Origin: Roseofilum reptotaenium CS-1145
GTDB lineage: Bacteria; Cyanobacteriota; Cyanobacteriia; Cyanobacteriales; Desertifilaceae
DNA: 64,000 nt
NCBI RefSeq assembly: GCF_028330985.1
Contig: NZ_JAQMUE010000021.1
Coordinates: 1 to 64,000, forward strand
Reading direction: 5' to 3'
Shown: in pieces, positions 55,302-64,000 of the stretch
Layout: each line of letters begins with the position of its first letter
Numbering within the stretch: position 1 is the first letter of the stretch
Notes under the pieces: generated by a model
What the model was told of the DNA's origin: nothing
Database searches by the model: none
Seen by the model: the letters and a program-made list of their open reading frames with translations, nothing else
Translations under genes and position numbers: made by a program

Positions 55302-56885
55302 TTAACGGCTTAATCCTCCTAAATTAGGGCGCACCTTGGCCCGAACTAGAACCACTGTAATATTGTCATGACCATTATGTTCGTTAGCCAAATCGATTAA
55401 ATCACTCACTCCCCGCTCCAGATTGGCACGAGAACTCATCAGAGGTTCAATATGCGTCCCCACATGCTTTTCTACTAAATCATTATCCGTAAGTCCATCG
55501 GAGCTTAACAGCAATAGACTATCTTGATTGAGTTCAAAACAATAAATATCCGGTTTGACAAAATCGTTGTGGCGTGGACCTAATGCTTGAGTTAATTGAT
55601 AGGCATCGGGACGAGCAAAGGCTAATTCGGGTTCTAATCCGCGCTTAATTTCCCGTTGGGCAACATCATGGTCTTGAGTCAGTACGCTTAACCCCTGTTT
55701 TCGACTAAACATATATAATCGACTATCACCCACATGGGCAACAGCCACATGAACGTCTTGAATTAAAACCAAAACCAAGGTAGTCCCCATTCGTCCACTT
55801 CCGGTACGACTTTGGGATTGATTAATGTCATAGATGGCTTCATTGGCTTGTAATATACCTTCTCTAATACATTCAGTCGAAGGTAAACGAGAGTCAGAAT
55901 CGGGTAAATCAAACCAATGGGTTTGAAAATACTCTTTGAGGGTGTTCACTCCAACCATACTGGCTTCTTCTCCACCCGCATGTCCACCCATCCCGTCACA
56001 GAGAATATACAAGCCTTTGGCATGAATGGTACGCCCAGTTTTATCTTCAATGCGTTCTAGTTGGGTATGAATCAGAAAACTATCTTCATTGTGGTCTCGT
56101 TGCATCCCCTTATCCGTTGCTCCTGCATAATCGAGGCTAAACAGTTGCATCGGTAAAACCACGGTGGGCATATCTTCAAAGGGGGCACCCGTGGAACTGG
56201 GAAACTGGGTAGGGGCAGATGGAGAAAATGCAGCAGGGTTATAGTCGTTGTAGTCAATAGGTTGGGTTTTGTCCTGATCGAGTTCTTCTTCAGAATAGAG
56301 GGGGGCAAGGCTTTCGGGATCACTGTCTAGGTCTAGGTCTGGATTGCCTTGTTCTTCAGCTAAAATGTCTTCTAGGCGATCGCGGAGTTGGTCAACGGCG
56401 GTCATTTTTTCCGCTTTCAGGTCTTGAAAGAGGGTGAGTAATGATCCCACTTGGGTCATATCTGATTGTTGAAAGAGTTTTTGCCACAGTTTACCTAACT
56501 CTTTAAGGGTGATTGCTTCTGGGTTGCCATCAGGATATAAGCATTTGAGGCACAGAATTTCATCTTCATCGAGCAGAAGGTTGTCTAGTTCTAGAAGGCT
56601 TTGGCGACAATGGACGATTTCGAGCTGTTCCCAGAGATCGAGCATCTCATGGAACATAAAGATAATTTGCTCTGAGGGCATGTTTTCTTCCCGCCACAGA
56701 TCTACCACTTTTTTCCAGTCTGAGCGGTCCTCGATCACTGTAACTGTCTTGTTTTCGTCTTCCAGCCAAGATTCCTGTAGGGAAGGGACACGATGGCGAT
56801 CCATTTCATTGAGTTGTGATTCTAGCGCTCGATAAATCTGGGCGAGTTCTGGAAGAATAACTTGTGCATTGGGTGAGATATCCAT
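55302..56885 (-). CDS. PP2C-type serine/threonine phosphatase
   Basis: About 527 aa. The N-terminal 250 residues form a helical region without a known family, rich in Leu and acidic residues (LEDILAEEQGNPDLDLDSD). The C-terminal PP2C domain runs from about 275: RDHNEDSFLI, LCDGMGGHAGGEEAS with metal-binding Asp, VAHVGDSRLYMFSR, LLLSSDGLTDND and GHDNITVVLVRA. All metal residues are present. I chose ATG 56885 (MDISPNAQ); an upstream start at 57062 would add 59 residues of unlike sequence. It heads the unit with the FHA kinase. Confidence 0.92.
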   Translation of the reverse strand: MDISPNAQVILPELAQIYRALESQLNEMDRHRVPSLQESWLEDENKTVTVIEDRSDWKKVVDLWREENMPSEQIIFMFHEMLDLWEQLEIVHCRQSLLELDNLLLDEDEILCLKCLYPDGNPEAITLKELGKLWQKLFQQSDMTQVGSLLTLFQDLKAEKMTAVDQLRDRLEDILAEEQGNPDLDLDSDPESLAPLYSEEELDQDKTQPIDYNDYNPAAFSPSAPTQFPSSTGAPFEDMPTVVLPMQLFSLDYAGATDKGMQRDHNEDSFLIHTQLERIEDKTGRTIHAKGLYILCDGMGGHAGGEEASMVGVNTLKEYFQTHWFDLPDSDSRLPSTECIREGILQANEAIYDINQSQSRTGSGRMGTTLVLVLIQDVHVAVAHVGDSRLYMFSRKQGLSVLTQDHDVAQREIKRGLEPELAFARPDAYQLTQALGPRHNDFVKPDIYCFELNQDSLLLLSSDGLTDNDLVEKHVGTHIEPLMSSRANLERGVSDLIDLANEHNGHDNITVVLVRAKVRPNLGGLSR

Positions 56886-57255
56886 AGGGTTGTTTAGGGT
56901 TAGTCTTGAGCTTGATTTGGGAGAATTGTTAATTAGTACGTCTGGAGATTCTGGGAATCCAGAATAGTGGCTTAAGAATAGATAACAATAATCAGGGAAG
57001 TTGGACAACCAGGTGGACGGTGGCGATCTGTGACTCATCGCTAATGCGATAAGGCTCGGCATCGCTGCGTGATAATGCTAGGCATCGCTACACAATCGAA
57101 TCGCACAATCTCTTGCACCTTTCAGGATAGCAGGTTAGATTTCCCATGGTCATTATATTGTCTCAGTTTGATGATTCAATGAAGAGCCGTTTAATTGTGT
57201 AACAAATTGCAAAAATGATGTCTGAGCTATCCGATCGCAATCTTAAGATAATTGG

Positions 57256-57264
57256 AAGGAGAGG
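57256..57264 (+). promoter_or_regulatory. Strong ribosome-binding site deciding a TTG start
   Basis: AAGGAGAGG lies 9 nt before TTG 57274. This supports TTG as the start of the EamA permease rather than ATG 57331, which has no such site. Confidence 0.65.
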
Positions 57265-57273
57265 ATTAAAAAA

Positions 57274-58320
57274 TTGACTCAACCTCCTTCCGCTACTCCT
57301 GTTACTCCAAGGATAACCCTTGCTAAGATCATGTCTGTTACCAGAGCCTTACCCTCAATTCAACCCCATTTACCTAAAATTCCTAAAATCAGTTCCACCG
57401 TATCTGCCCTATTAGCTGTCTTTTTGGCGATCGCTTCTTTATCCTTTGCTGCCATTTTCATTCGCTTGAGTGAACGAGAGTTGGGCCCATTTTCTACAAT
57501 TTTCAACCGGTTTTGGATTGCCTTTATCGTTTTGGGGGTCGTTTATGCCCTAGAACACTCAAAAAACAGCGATTCTCTAGATCCCAACCCAAACGTTGAA
57601 CCGCTCAATCGACGGGATGTGATGTTGTTAATCAGTGCAGGGGTGATGTTTTGGGGATGTTTGGCCTTTTGGGCTTGGTCTTTGACCCTAACCGGTGTAG
57701 CCAATTCTACCATTTTACATAACCTAACGCCTTTATTTACAACTCTGGGGGCTTGGATCATTTTCCGTGAGTCCTTTGATCGGCCATTTTTAATGGGCTT
57801 ACTCATTGCTCTGATTGGGGCGATCGCCCTGGGACTCGATGATTTCCAAGTCGGCGCTGAACATCTGAATGGAGATATTGCTGCCCTATTATCGGCTGTC
57901 TTTTCTGCTGCTAATTTAATGTTAATTGAAACTCTACGCCACAAGTTTCCCGCTACGGTAATCTTAATGTGGTGCTGTGGTGTTGGCGCAATTCTCTCCC
58001 TGCCGGTTGTCTTGCTGGCTGAAGACCAACTCTTTCCGATTACGGTCTCTGGATGGCTCTCTGTGATTGCCTTAGCGGTGGTTTGTCAAGTGGTGGGACA
58101 AGGATTACAAGCCTATAGTCTCAAGCGTCTGTCTTCGGGTTTAGTGGGAATTTTCCTGTTACTCGATCCGGTTTTTGCGGCGATGATTGCTTGGATTGTT
58201 TTTGCCGAAGGATTGACGTTGATTAATATGATGGCTTTTGCTACGGTTTTAGGGGGAATTTATCTAGCCAAATCGAGTCAATATAGCGATCGCATCCTTA
58301 GTGAAGAGTCGTCTACCTAG
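57274..58320 (+). CDS. EamA-family (drug/metabolite superfamily) permease
   Basis: 348 aa membrane transporter with ten helices in two EamA repeats. The first repeat starts near residue 48 (AVFLAIASLSFAAIFIRLSERELGP) and includes STILHNLTPLFTTLGAWIIFRE. The second starts near 205 (GDIAALLSAVFSAANLMLIETLR) and ends GGIYLAKSSQ. A 45-residue Pro-rich cytosolic N-terminus precedes helix 1. Substrate unknown. Start at TTG 57274 is supported by a strong ribosome-binding site; ATG 57331 would shorten it by 19 residues. Confidence 0.9.
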   Translation: MTQPPSATPVTPRITLAKIMSVTRALPSIQPHLPKIPKISSTVSALLAVFLAIASLSFAAIFIRLSERELGPFSTIFNRFWIAFIVLGVVYALEHSKNSDSLDPNPNVEPLNRRDVMLLISAGVMFWGCLAFWAWSLTLTGVANSTILHNLTPLFTTLGAWIIFRESFDRPFLMGLLIALIGAIALGLDDFQVGAEHLNGDIAALLSAVFSAANLMLIETLRHKFPATVILMWCCGVGAILSLPVVLLAEDQLFPITVSGWLSVIALAVVCQVVGQGLQAYSLKRLSSGLVGIFLLLDPVFAAMIAWIVFAEGLTLINMMAFATVLGGIYLAKSSQYSDRILSEESST

Positions 58321-58347
58321 AACGGTTGGGTTAATCGGCATCCATCT

Positions 58348-58375
58348 GTAGGGGCGAAGGGTTTTTCGCCCCTAC
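58348..58375 (+). repeat. GTAGGGGCGAA inverted repeat, probable terminator
   Basis: GTAGGGGCGAA (58348-58358) pairs perfectly with TTCGCCCCTAC (58365-58375), 27 bp after the EamA stop. Same family as 30226-30253 and 22912-22942. Confidence 0.75.
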
Positions 58376-58456
58376 TCGATCAACGATAGTATCATGGTGA
58401 GTTAAGTTTCCGGTTATATCATTTCTGAATTTTTAATTGATATTAGGTCTACAGTC

Positions 58457-59131
58457 ATGAGTTCCCATATCCTGGTCATTGAAGATGAAGAAAAACTCGC
58501 TCGTTTTGTGGAGTTAGAACTGCAATACGAAGGATACCAGGTCAGTGTTGCGGGGGATGGGTTGACAGGATTAACTCGTATTCGAGAGTTGAAACCCGAT
58601 TTAGTGATTTTAGATTGGATGTTACCGGGGTTAAGTGGAATTGATTTATGTCGCCGTTTACGCCAAACTGGAGAGAATGTTCCAGTAATTTTGTTGACTG
58701 CAAAGGATGAAGTTGGCGATCGCGTTGCGGGATTGGATGCGGGTGCAGACGATTATCTGGTCAAACCTTTTAATATTGAGGAATTATTGGCCAGGATTCG
58801 GGTACAGATTCGCCGAGTGCAGAAATCGGAGCGCGAGTATTTAGCCTTTGAGGATCTGAGTTTAGATCGCAGGTCGCGGGAAGTCAAGCGCGGCGATCGG
58901 GCGATCGAGCTAACTGCCAAAGAATTTGATTTGTTAGAATATTTGCTGATGCATCCCCGCCAAGTTCTCACCCGCGACCAGATTTTAGAACAGGTTTGGG
59001 GCTATGATTTTATGGGCGACTCCAATATCATTGAAGTTTATATTCGTTATCTGCGCTTAAAGTTAGAAGCCAACGAAGAAAAACGATTAATTCAGACGGT
59101 GCGCGGTGTCGGCTATGTTTTGCGGGACTAG
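58457..59131 (+). CDS. OmpR-family response regulator
   Basis: 224 aa. Receiver domain 1-120 with the acidic pair EDE at 9-11, phospho-acceptor Asp53 in LVILDWMLPG, Thr81 in LLTAKDE and Lys103 in LVKPF. Winged-helix DNA-binding domain 130-224 (ELTAKEFDLLEYLLMHPRQVLTR, VEVYIRYLRLKLE-type recognition region, TVRGVGYVLRD). It resembles the manganese-response regulator ManR of Synechocystis in my memory, but no cognate kinase lies next to it and the assignment is not secure. It is convergent with the large kinase-phosphatase gene. Confidence 0.93.
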   Translation: MSSHILVIEDEEKLARFVELELQYEGYQVSVAGDGLTGLTRIRELKPDLVILDWMLPGLSGIDLCRRLRQTGENVPVILLTAKDEVGDRVAGLDAGADDYLVKPFNIEELLARIRVQIRRVQKSEREYLAFEDLSLDRRSREVKRGDRAIELTAKEFDLLEYLLMHPRQVLTRDQILEQVWGYDFMGDSNIIEVYIRYLRLKLEANEEKRLIQTVRGVGYVLRD

Positions 59132-59172
59132 ATTAGTTTATTCTCTAGTAGGTAAAACGTAATGCTCTAAGT

Positions 59173-62100
59173 TTACCGTTGTTTTAGTACGACCAAAGTA
59201 ATATCATCAAAGACTTTTTGTTGCCCAATAAACTGGCGTACCTCTTCAATAATCAAGTCACGAATTTGCATCGCTGAATGTTGCCGATACTGTTGTGCTA
59301 ATTGAGTTAATCGCTCTAACCCATACAGCTCATTCTCCATATTTTCCGCTTCTATAATGCCATCCGTGTATAAGAGAACAATATCATCTCGATTTAAGAT
59401 AATCTCTTGTTGAGCAACAAATTCACCAATCTCCAATTCCAAACCAATAGGAAACCCTAAATCTAGGGTATCGATCAATTCCAGTTCTCCATCGGCTCGA
59501 ACCACGATAATGTCTTCGTGTTGACCACTAACCTGAATCACGCCACATTCGTAATTTAGAATAGCTAAACTCATATTTTTGTCAGAGTTCATGCGTTGCA
59601 AGTTTTGATATAAGGTTTGATTAACTATTTCTAAAAAATGAATCGTATTGGTTTCCTGGATGTTTTCTAGAGTGCGAATAACCGTTTGCGCCATTAACAT
59701 TAACACTCCACTTTCTAAACCATGACCGGTTACGTCTCCGATACTAATTTTGATGCGATTGCCTTGCTTTAATACATCATAATAATCCCCTCCAACTTCA
59801 TCCGCAGGCTCCATAAATCCGGCAATATCCAAGTTTTCCACTACTTCTAATTCAGTTTTCTTAGGTAACACCATCTGTTGAATTTTTCTGGCAACATCCA
59901 CTTCTGAACTCAAACGGAGATTTTCGGAAGTTAATTGTTCATTTAATGTTTTAATTTCTGCGTTAGCTAAAGCCAGTTCAGCAGTTCGCGTTTCTACTTT
60001 TTCCTCTAAATTACGGTATAAATACGCATTTTCTAGGGCGATCGCCGCTTGTCCTGAAAGAACCTGTAGTGTATTTACTCTATCATCAGTAAAAGCCCCT
60101 ACCGTTAAGTTGTTCTCCAGATAAACCATACTAATTAATTTACCCTGATTGACTAAGGGAATACAGAGAATTGATTGAGGTTGATTGATTTTAATATAAG
60201 TATCTCGAGTAAAGTTACCAGAATGAGAAGCATCATTTAAAACTAAATTTTCCTGCGTTCTAGCAACATAGTTCACGATCGCATGACAAACCGTATTAGA
60301 CTCTGCTACGGGTTGATTCTGAAGGGCTATAATCTCCTCAGAATCAACACTTCCTGATGCTTCAATCACTAAATCATCTTCATTAACAACGATCAAACAT
60401 CCAGTTTGTGCCCCCGCATTTTGCAGGATAATATGCATTAACTCTACTAGCAATCTATCTAAGACAATTTGTCCAGAAATAACTCGATTAGCTTTAAAGA
60501 TTGTATCAAAGTCTAAGACCTGTCCGTAAGTTTCGGTAGTATCTCTTGAGGTAATGTTGTGGGAAGGAGAGCTATTGTACAGCGTGGGGAAATCGTTCTC
60601 GAGGGCAGCGATTTTTGCCAAGGCTCCCCAGCGATCGTAACCATAGATCGCATCGAGCAAATACTGCTGGGCAATTTTTTCCCGTCCCAAGGTCCGATAA
60701 AACTCAGAGGCACGTTCGGCTGCAATGCCCGTCTCTGCCAAAAAGCCGTTGGACTGGGCAGTGGCGATCGCGCGATCGTAATAGTCCATTGCCTCTAGCG
60801 CTCGCCCTTGAATGCGTGCCTGTTCGGCTAAGATCAATTCGTGCTTGCTTTGATAATTGTGAGGGGCGTGACTCGCCCAGTTAGCGATTTGAGCCGTATT
60901 GGTTTGAATGGACTCCCAAGTCGTTGTCTGTTCTTCTGGCGGTAAACCTGAATAAATGGCTAACTGCACCAAAGTTTCATAAAAAACATAGCCTCCAGCG
61001 AGCATAGAAGCATAGGCTGATGTTTGGTATTGGGATGCGATCGCCATCTTGGCCTTAGCAGTTTGCCAATCTTTCATCAGGTAAGCCAGCATCACCTCAG
61101 CAAAATAGACAAAAAACAGCAACATGCGATTTTGCGAGGCTTCGAGGTATCCTACCTCCTCACGGCTGAGATATTCCCCCTCAAGGATCTGCACATCTGG
61201 TACTTTGCCTCGCAAGTTTTGGGTCAACTGCCGCCAAGTTTTGGCAGGATACCAGCCATGCTCCTGTTTCGTTTTTGCCAGCAGTTCCACATAAGTCTGT
61301 TGCGCCACCTCCACATCCGGGAGTCTCATCCCCGTGAGCATCATGTAGCCGCACGACCACATCGCACAATAGGCTGCATAAACCAAATCTCCAGTTTCGA
61401 GACCCATATTTACTTTCTGCTCTAGGGACTTAATCGTCCGGTGATGTGCTTCTTTCCAATGTCCCACGAAGGAGCTAAAGAGCATATGAACTTTGCACTT
61501 GAGAGTAGCAGAAGGATATTGCTCCAGGATACGCATAGAAATTTGTCCGGATTGATAGCCCAAGGCAATGTCATTGAGGGGCCCGCAAAGGATCAGACCA
61601 TACATCCCATAGGCATATGCTGCCAGCGAGGAGTGACCAAATTCCAAACAGAGGTTCACCATCTCGAAGACAGTAAAGAGCAACAGATCCGGGCGGGCTT
61701 GGTAAATGGGGCCAGAAATAATACTTAGAATTTGAAGTACGGCTAATTGCTGGCGTTCGCACATTTCAGGATAATCCGCCAATTCATCCAACTGGGGCAG
61801 GGGTCTCGCTAATTGCAACTTTGCCAGATTGGTCTCCAGAGGGTAGCCCAATAATTCCAACACTGGCAGTGCAGTCTCGATCGCCTCCAGCATCTGGTTT
61901 TGGGCAATGAAAAACTGGATTTTAACCTCGTAAATTTTGACTTGATCAAGCAGAGTTCGGGAGCGATCGAGAACGATCTCCGAAAGGGCTTGTGCAGTTT
62001 CAAACTGTATTAGCAGATATTCTACTTCAACCGCTTCGGTATAGAGTTGCAAGGTCAAGTCGTACTCACTTTGCCACGCATCCTCTGGCAGCAAGTTCCG

Positions 62101-64000
62101 TCCTGTCGTGAGATATTCGATCGCCGAGTCATAGGCTGTGGCAGCTTTAGCCTTGCATCCGGTCTGCAAGTTGAGTTGCGCCAAATCGAGCCGCTCGCTG
62201 GGTTCGACAATCAGAGCAGCGCCGATATTAAGCGGGTTAACAATGTCAAAGACACGCTCGTCTAACTCTTCTGGCAAAATGCTTTGCCAAAGTAAGCGAC
62301 CCACCTTGAGATGAACCTGTTGCTTTTCTGCCTCGGGAATCAGAGAATAGGCTGCCTGTTGAACGCGATCGTGCAAAAACTTGTAGTCAATTTGTAAAGT
62401 TTCGCAGTCCTCGACGACTTGCGGAATTTTATAGGTATCGCTCAAGGGAACGACTAATCCAGACTGAAGTGCTGCCCACAAATCGGCAGCAACGATCTGG
62501 GCGGGTTGTTCACTGACAATTGCCAGTATTTTCAAATCGAACCGATTGCCCACGCAGGCCGCCAACTGCAAAACCTTTTGTGTAGCTGTGGGTAATTTTT
62601 GGATTTCCTCCACCATCAAATCCACAACATTTTCGGTAATTTCAATATCGAGTAAATGTTTTGTGCTCCATTGCCATTCACCCATTTGTAGATTAAATTT
62701 AATGACTTCTTCAACATAGAGGTATTTAAAAAGCCGCGTTAAGAAAAAGGGATTACCTTGGGTTTTCCGGACGAGTAATTGGGTGAGGGTTTCAATTTCG
62801 GATCGCTCCATCTGTAGAGTATCGCCGACCAACTCAGTAATGTGGGTCGGGTTTAGCGCTTTGAGAACGATGGTTTCTAGGGCTGTCCCCCTCTCCTGAA
62901 TCTCCTCGAGCATTCGCATTAAGGGATGGGTTGCACTCACCTCGTTGTCCCGATAAGCGCCCAACATCAGTAGATATTGCCCGTCAGAATCCGTAACGAG
63001 TAGTTCAATTAATTGCAACGATGCGACATCTGCCCATTGCAAGTCATCCAAAAACATGACAAGAGGATGCTGTTTGCGAGTAAATACGCCAATAAACGCC
63101 CGAAAAACGAGATTAAAGCGGTTCTGGGCTTCAGAAGCAGACAAGATCGGCAAAGCTGGTTGGGGGCCGACGATGGACTCCACTTCCGGAATCACATCCA
63201 CGATCGCTTGACCATTTTTCCCCAGGGCAGTTGTTAGTTTTTCGCGCCAAGTGGCAACTTGCTGATCCGTTTCTGCGAGCAGTTGGCGCACCAGTTCTCG
63301 AAAGGCTTGAATCAACGAAGAATAGGGCTTATTGCGCTGCAACTGGTCGAACTTGCCGCTAATGAAATAGCCTCGCTGCCTTACAATGGGCTTGTGAACC
63401 TCATTGATCAGGGCAGATTTGCCAATTCCCGAATAGCCTGCCACCAGCATCATTTCGGTAGTACCTTGGCTAACGCGATCGAAGGCCGCCAGCAATTGCC
63501 GCACTTCTGATTCGCGACCGTAGAGCTTTTGCGGGATCGAGAAGGTTCCTCGTCGGTCTTGTTGAGCTAGTATAAAGGGGCGCACGGTTTGACTTTCCCG
63601 CCATTGCTGCCAGCAGATTTCCAGATCCGCTTTGATGCCATAGGCACTCTGATATCGATCTTCAGCAGTTTTGGCCATGAGTTTTGCGATCGCACCCGAA
63701 AGGATTTCGGGAATTTGAGGATTTACACTATTAAGGGGCTGGGGAGTTTTGGCCAGATGGCAATGTATCAGTTCCATCGGATCGTTGGATTTGAAGGGAA
63801 GCTGTCCCGCAAGCAGTTCGTAAAGGGTAATCCCCAAGGAATAAAAATCGGTGCGATAATCGATCGCCCGGTTCATCCGACCCGTTTGTTCGGGAGAGAT
63901 ATGGGTGAGGGTTCCTTCGAGAAGATTGGAATTGCTTATAGTCGCCGATTCCTTAGACAAGCGCGAGGCAATGGAAAAATCAGTCAGTTTTAACTGTTGG
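59173..64000 (-). CDS. Partial giant protein: Ser/Thr kinase - AAA ATPase - GAF - SpoIIE phosphatase
   Basis: Over 1600 residues are visible and the 5' end is beyond the right edge. At the window edge the frame is in the kinase domain: LTDFSIASRL replaces DFG by DFS, followed by GTLTHISPEQTGRMN. Next comes an AAA-type ATPase module with Walker A VAGYSGIGKSAL and Walker B PLVMFLDDLQWAD, a long helical (TPR-like) region, a GAF domain around MVYLENNLTVGAFTDDRV, a coiled linker and a C-terminal SpoIIE/PP2C phosphatase (GGDYYDV, IGDVTGHGLESGVLM, LLYTDGIIEAEN, VFDDITLVVLK). Related cyanobacterial proteins usually end in a histidine kinase instead. A TTG near 63960 is inside the kinase domain and is not the start. 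Confidence 0.9.
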   Translation of the reverse strand, partial: QQLKLTDFSIASRLSKESATISNSNLLEGTLTHISPEQTGRMNRAIDYRTDFYSLGITLYELLAGQLPFKSNDPMELIHCHLAKTPQPLNSVNPQIPEILSGAIAKLMAKTAEDRYQSAYGIKADLEICWQQWRESQTVRPFILAQQDRRGTFSIPQKLYGRESEVRQLLAAFDRVSQGTTEMMLVAGYSGIGKSALINEVHKPIVRQRGYFISGKFDQLQRNKPYSSLIQAFRELVRQLLAETDQQVATWREKLTTALGKNGQAIVDVIPEVESIVGPQPALPILSASEAQNRFNLVFRAFIGVFTRKQHPLVMFLDDLQWADVASLQLIELLVTDSDGQYLLMLGAYRDNEVSATHPLMRMLEEIQERGTALETIVLKALNPTHITELVGDTLQMERSEIETLTQLLVRKTQGNPFFLTRLFKYLYVEEVIKFNLQMGEWQWSTKHLLDIEITENVVDLMVEEIQKLPTATQKVLQLAACVGNRFDLKILAIVSEQPAQIVAADLWAALQSGLVVPLSDTYKIPQVVEDCETLQIDYKFLHDRVQQAAYSLIPEAEKQQVHLKVGRLLWQSILPEELDERVFDIVNPLNIGAALIVEPSERLDLAQLNLQTGCKAKAATAYDSAIEYLTTGRNLLPEDAWQSEYDLTLQLYTEAVEVEYLLIQFETAQALSEIVLDRSRTLLDQVKIYEVKIQFFIAQNQMLEAIETALPVLELLGYPLETNLAKLQLARPLPQLDELADYPEMCERQQLAVLQILSIISGPIYQARPDLLLFTVFEMVNLCLEFGHSSLAAYAYGMYGLILCGPLNDIALGYQSGQISMRILEQYPSATLKCKVHMLFSSFVGHWKEAHHRTIKSLEQKVNMGLETGDLVYAAYCAMWSCGYMMLTGMRLPDVEVAQQTYVELLAKTKQEHGWYPAKTWRQLTQNLRGKVPDVQILEGEYLSREEVGYLEASQNRMLLFFVYFAEVMLAYLMKDWQTAKAKMAIASQYQTSAYASMLAGGYVFYETLVQLAIYSGLPPEEQTTTWESIQTNTAQIANWASHAPHNYQSKHELILAEQARIQGRALEAMDYYDRAIATAQSNGFLAETGIAAERASEFYRTLGREKIAQQYLLDAIYGYDRWGALAKIAALENDFPTLYNSSPSHNITSRDTTETYGQVLDFDTIFKANRVISGQIVLDRLLVELMHIILQNAGAQTGCLIVVNEDDLVIEASGSVDSEEIIALQNQPVAESNTVCHAIVNYVARTQENLVLNDASHSGNFTRDTYIKINQPQSILCIPLVNQGKLISMVYLENNLTVGAFTDDRVNTLQVLSGQAAIALENAYLYRNLEEKVETRTAELALANAEIKTLNEQLTSENLRLSSEVDVARKIQQMVLPKKTELEVVENLDIAGFMEPADEVGGDYYDVLKQGNRIKISIGDVTGHGLESGVLMLMAQTVIRTLENIQETNTIHFLEIVNQTLYQNLQRMNSDKNMSLAILNYECGVIQVSGQHEDIIVVRADGELELIDTLDLGFPIGLELEIGEFVAQQEIILNRDDIVLLYTDGIIEAENMENELYGLERLTQLAQQYRQHSAMQIRDLIIEEVRQFIGQQKVFDDITLVVLKQR

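Overview
This is a chromosomal segment of a photosynthetic cyanobacterium. It carries psaC (photosystem I), psbY (photosystem II), a high-light-inducible protein, a cyanobacterial split RNA polymerase gene (rpoC2), several cyanobacteria-restricted small proteins, and very frequent HIP1 octamers (GCGATCGC) inside and between genes. Moderate GC, dispersed short tandem heptamers, XisH/XisI and Uma2 genes, and many Ser/Thr kinases and phosphatases suggest a filamentous or otherwise large-genome species. The genus cannot be fixed from the sequence. No tRNA, rRNA, CRISPR array or intact insertion sequence was seen.

Layout. 0-10 kb: a 5'-damaged conserved gene, a membrane Ser/Thr kinase, a peroxiredoxin, a GFA-type zinc protein, RNase Z, a DUF4327 protein, glycogen synthase (glgA), recA, an aldo/keto reductase and a coiled-coil DUF2325 protein. 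10-25 kb: a small DUF4090-like protein, hisD with a MidA-type methyltransferase, then rpsT, tatD, rpoB and rpoC2 (rpoC1 is not between the last two), a high-light-inducible protein, ald and psbY. 25-32 kb: rsmG, an SLC13/TrkA_C permease, a secreted protein, a proline-rich protein of unknown function and serA.

32-39 kb is the accessory part. It holds a DGQHR (DndB-like) protein, an RloA/RloB (AbiL-like) pair whose RloB gene has an in-frame TGA, a ComEC-like channel protein with a degenerate C-terminal domain, and an overlapping xisH-xisI pair. 39-49.6 kb returns to housekeeping: PBP2 (mrdA), ffh, rpsP, a KH protein, PhoH, a secreted protein, a PIN-TRAM membrane protein, hemW, glmU and psaC. 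49.7-51.4 kb is decayed accessory DNA: an intact Uma2 nuclease followed by remnants of a nucleotidyltransferase, a Phd/VapC toxin-antitoxin pair, an IS4-type transposase and a truncated membrane protein. 51.5-64 kb: glmS, a second DUF4327-like protein, a PP2C phosphatase with an FHA kinase, an EamA permease, an OmpR-type regulator, and a very large kinase/ATPase/GAF/SpoIIE protein that runs off the right edge.

The main non-coding signal is a set of dispersed repeats. They comprise a roughly 73-bp element in three copies with a conserved nested stem-loop, TTCCCTA/TTGCCTA heptamer arrays, a small GCGC-GAA-GCGC hairpin joined to the heptamer, and GTAGGGGC inverted repeats that probably act as terminators. 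The best candidates for follow-up are the DGQHR/RloA/RloB neighbourhood and the 73-bp repeat family.
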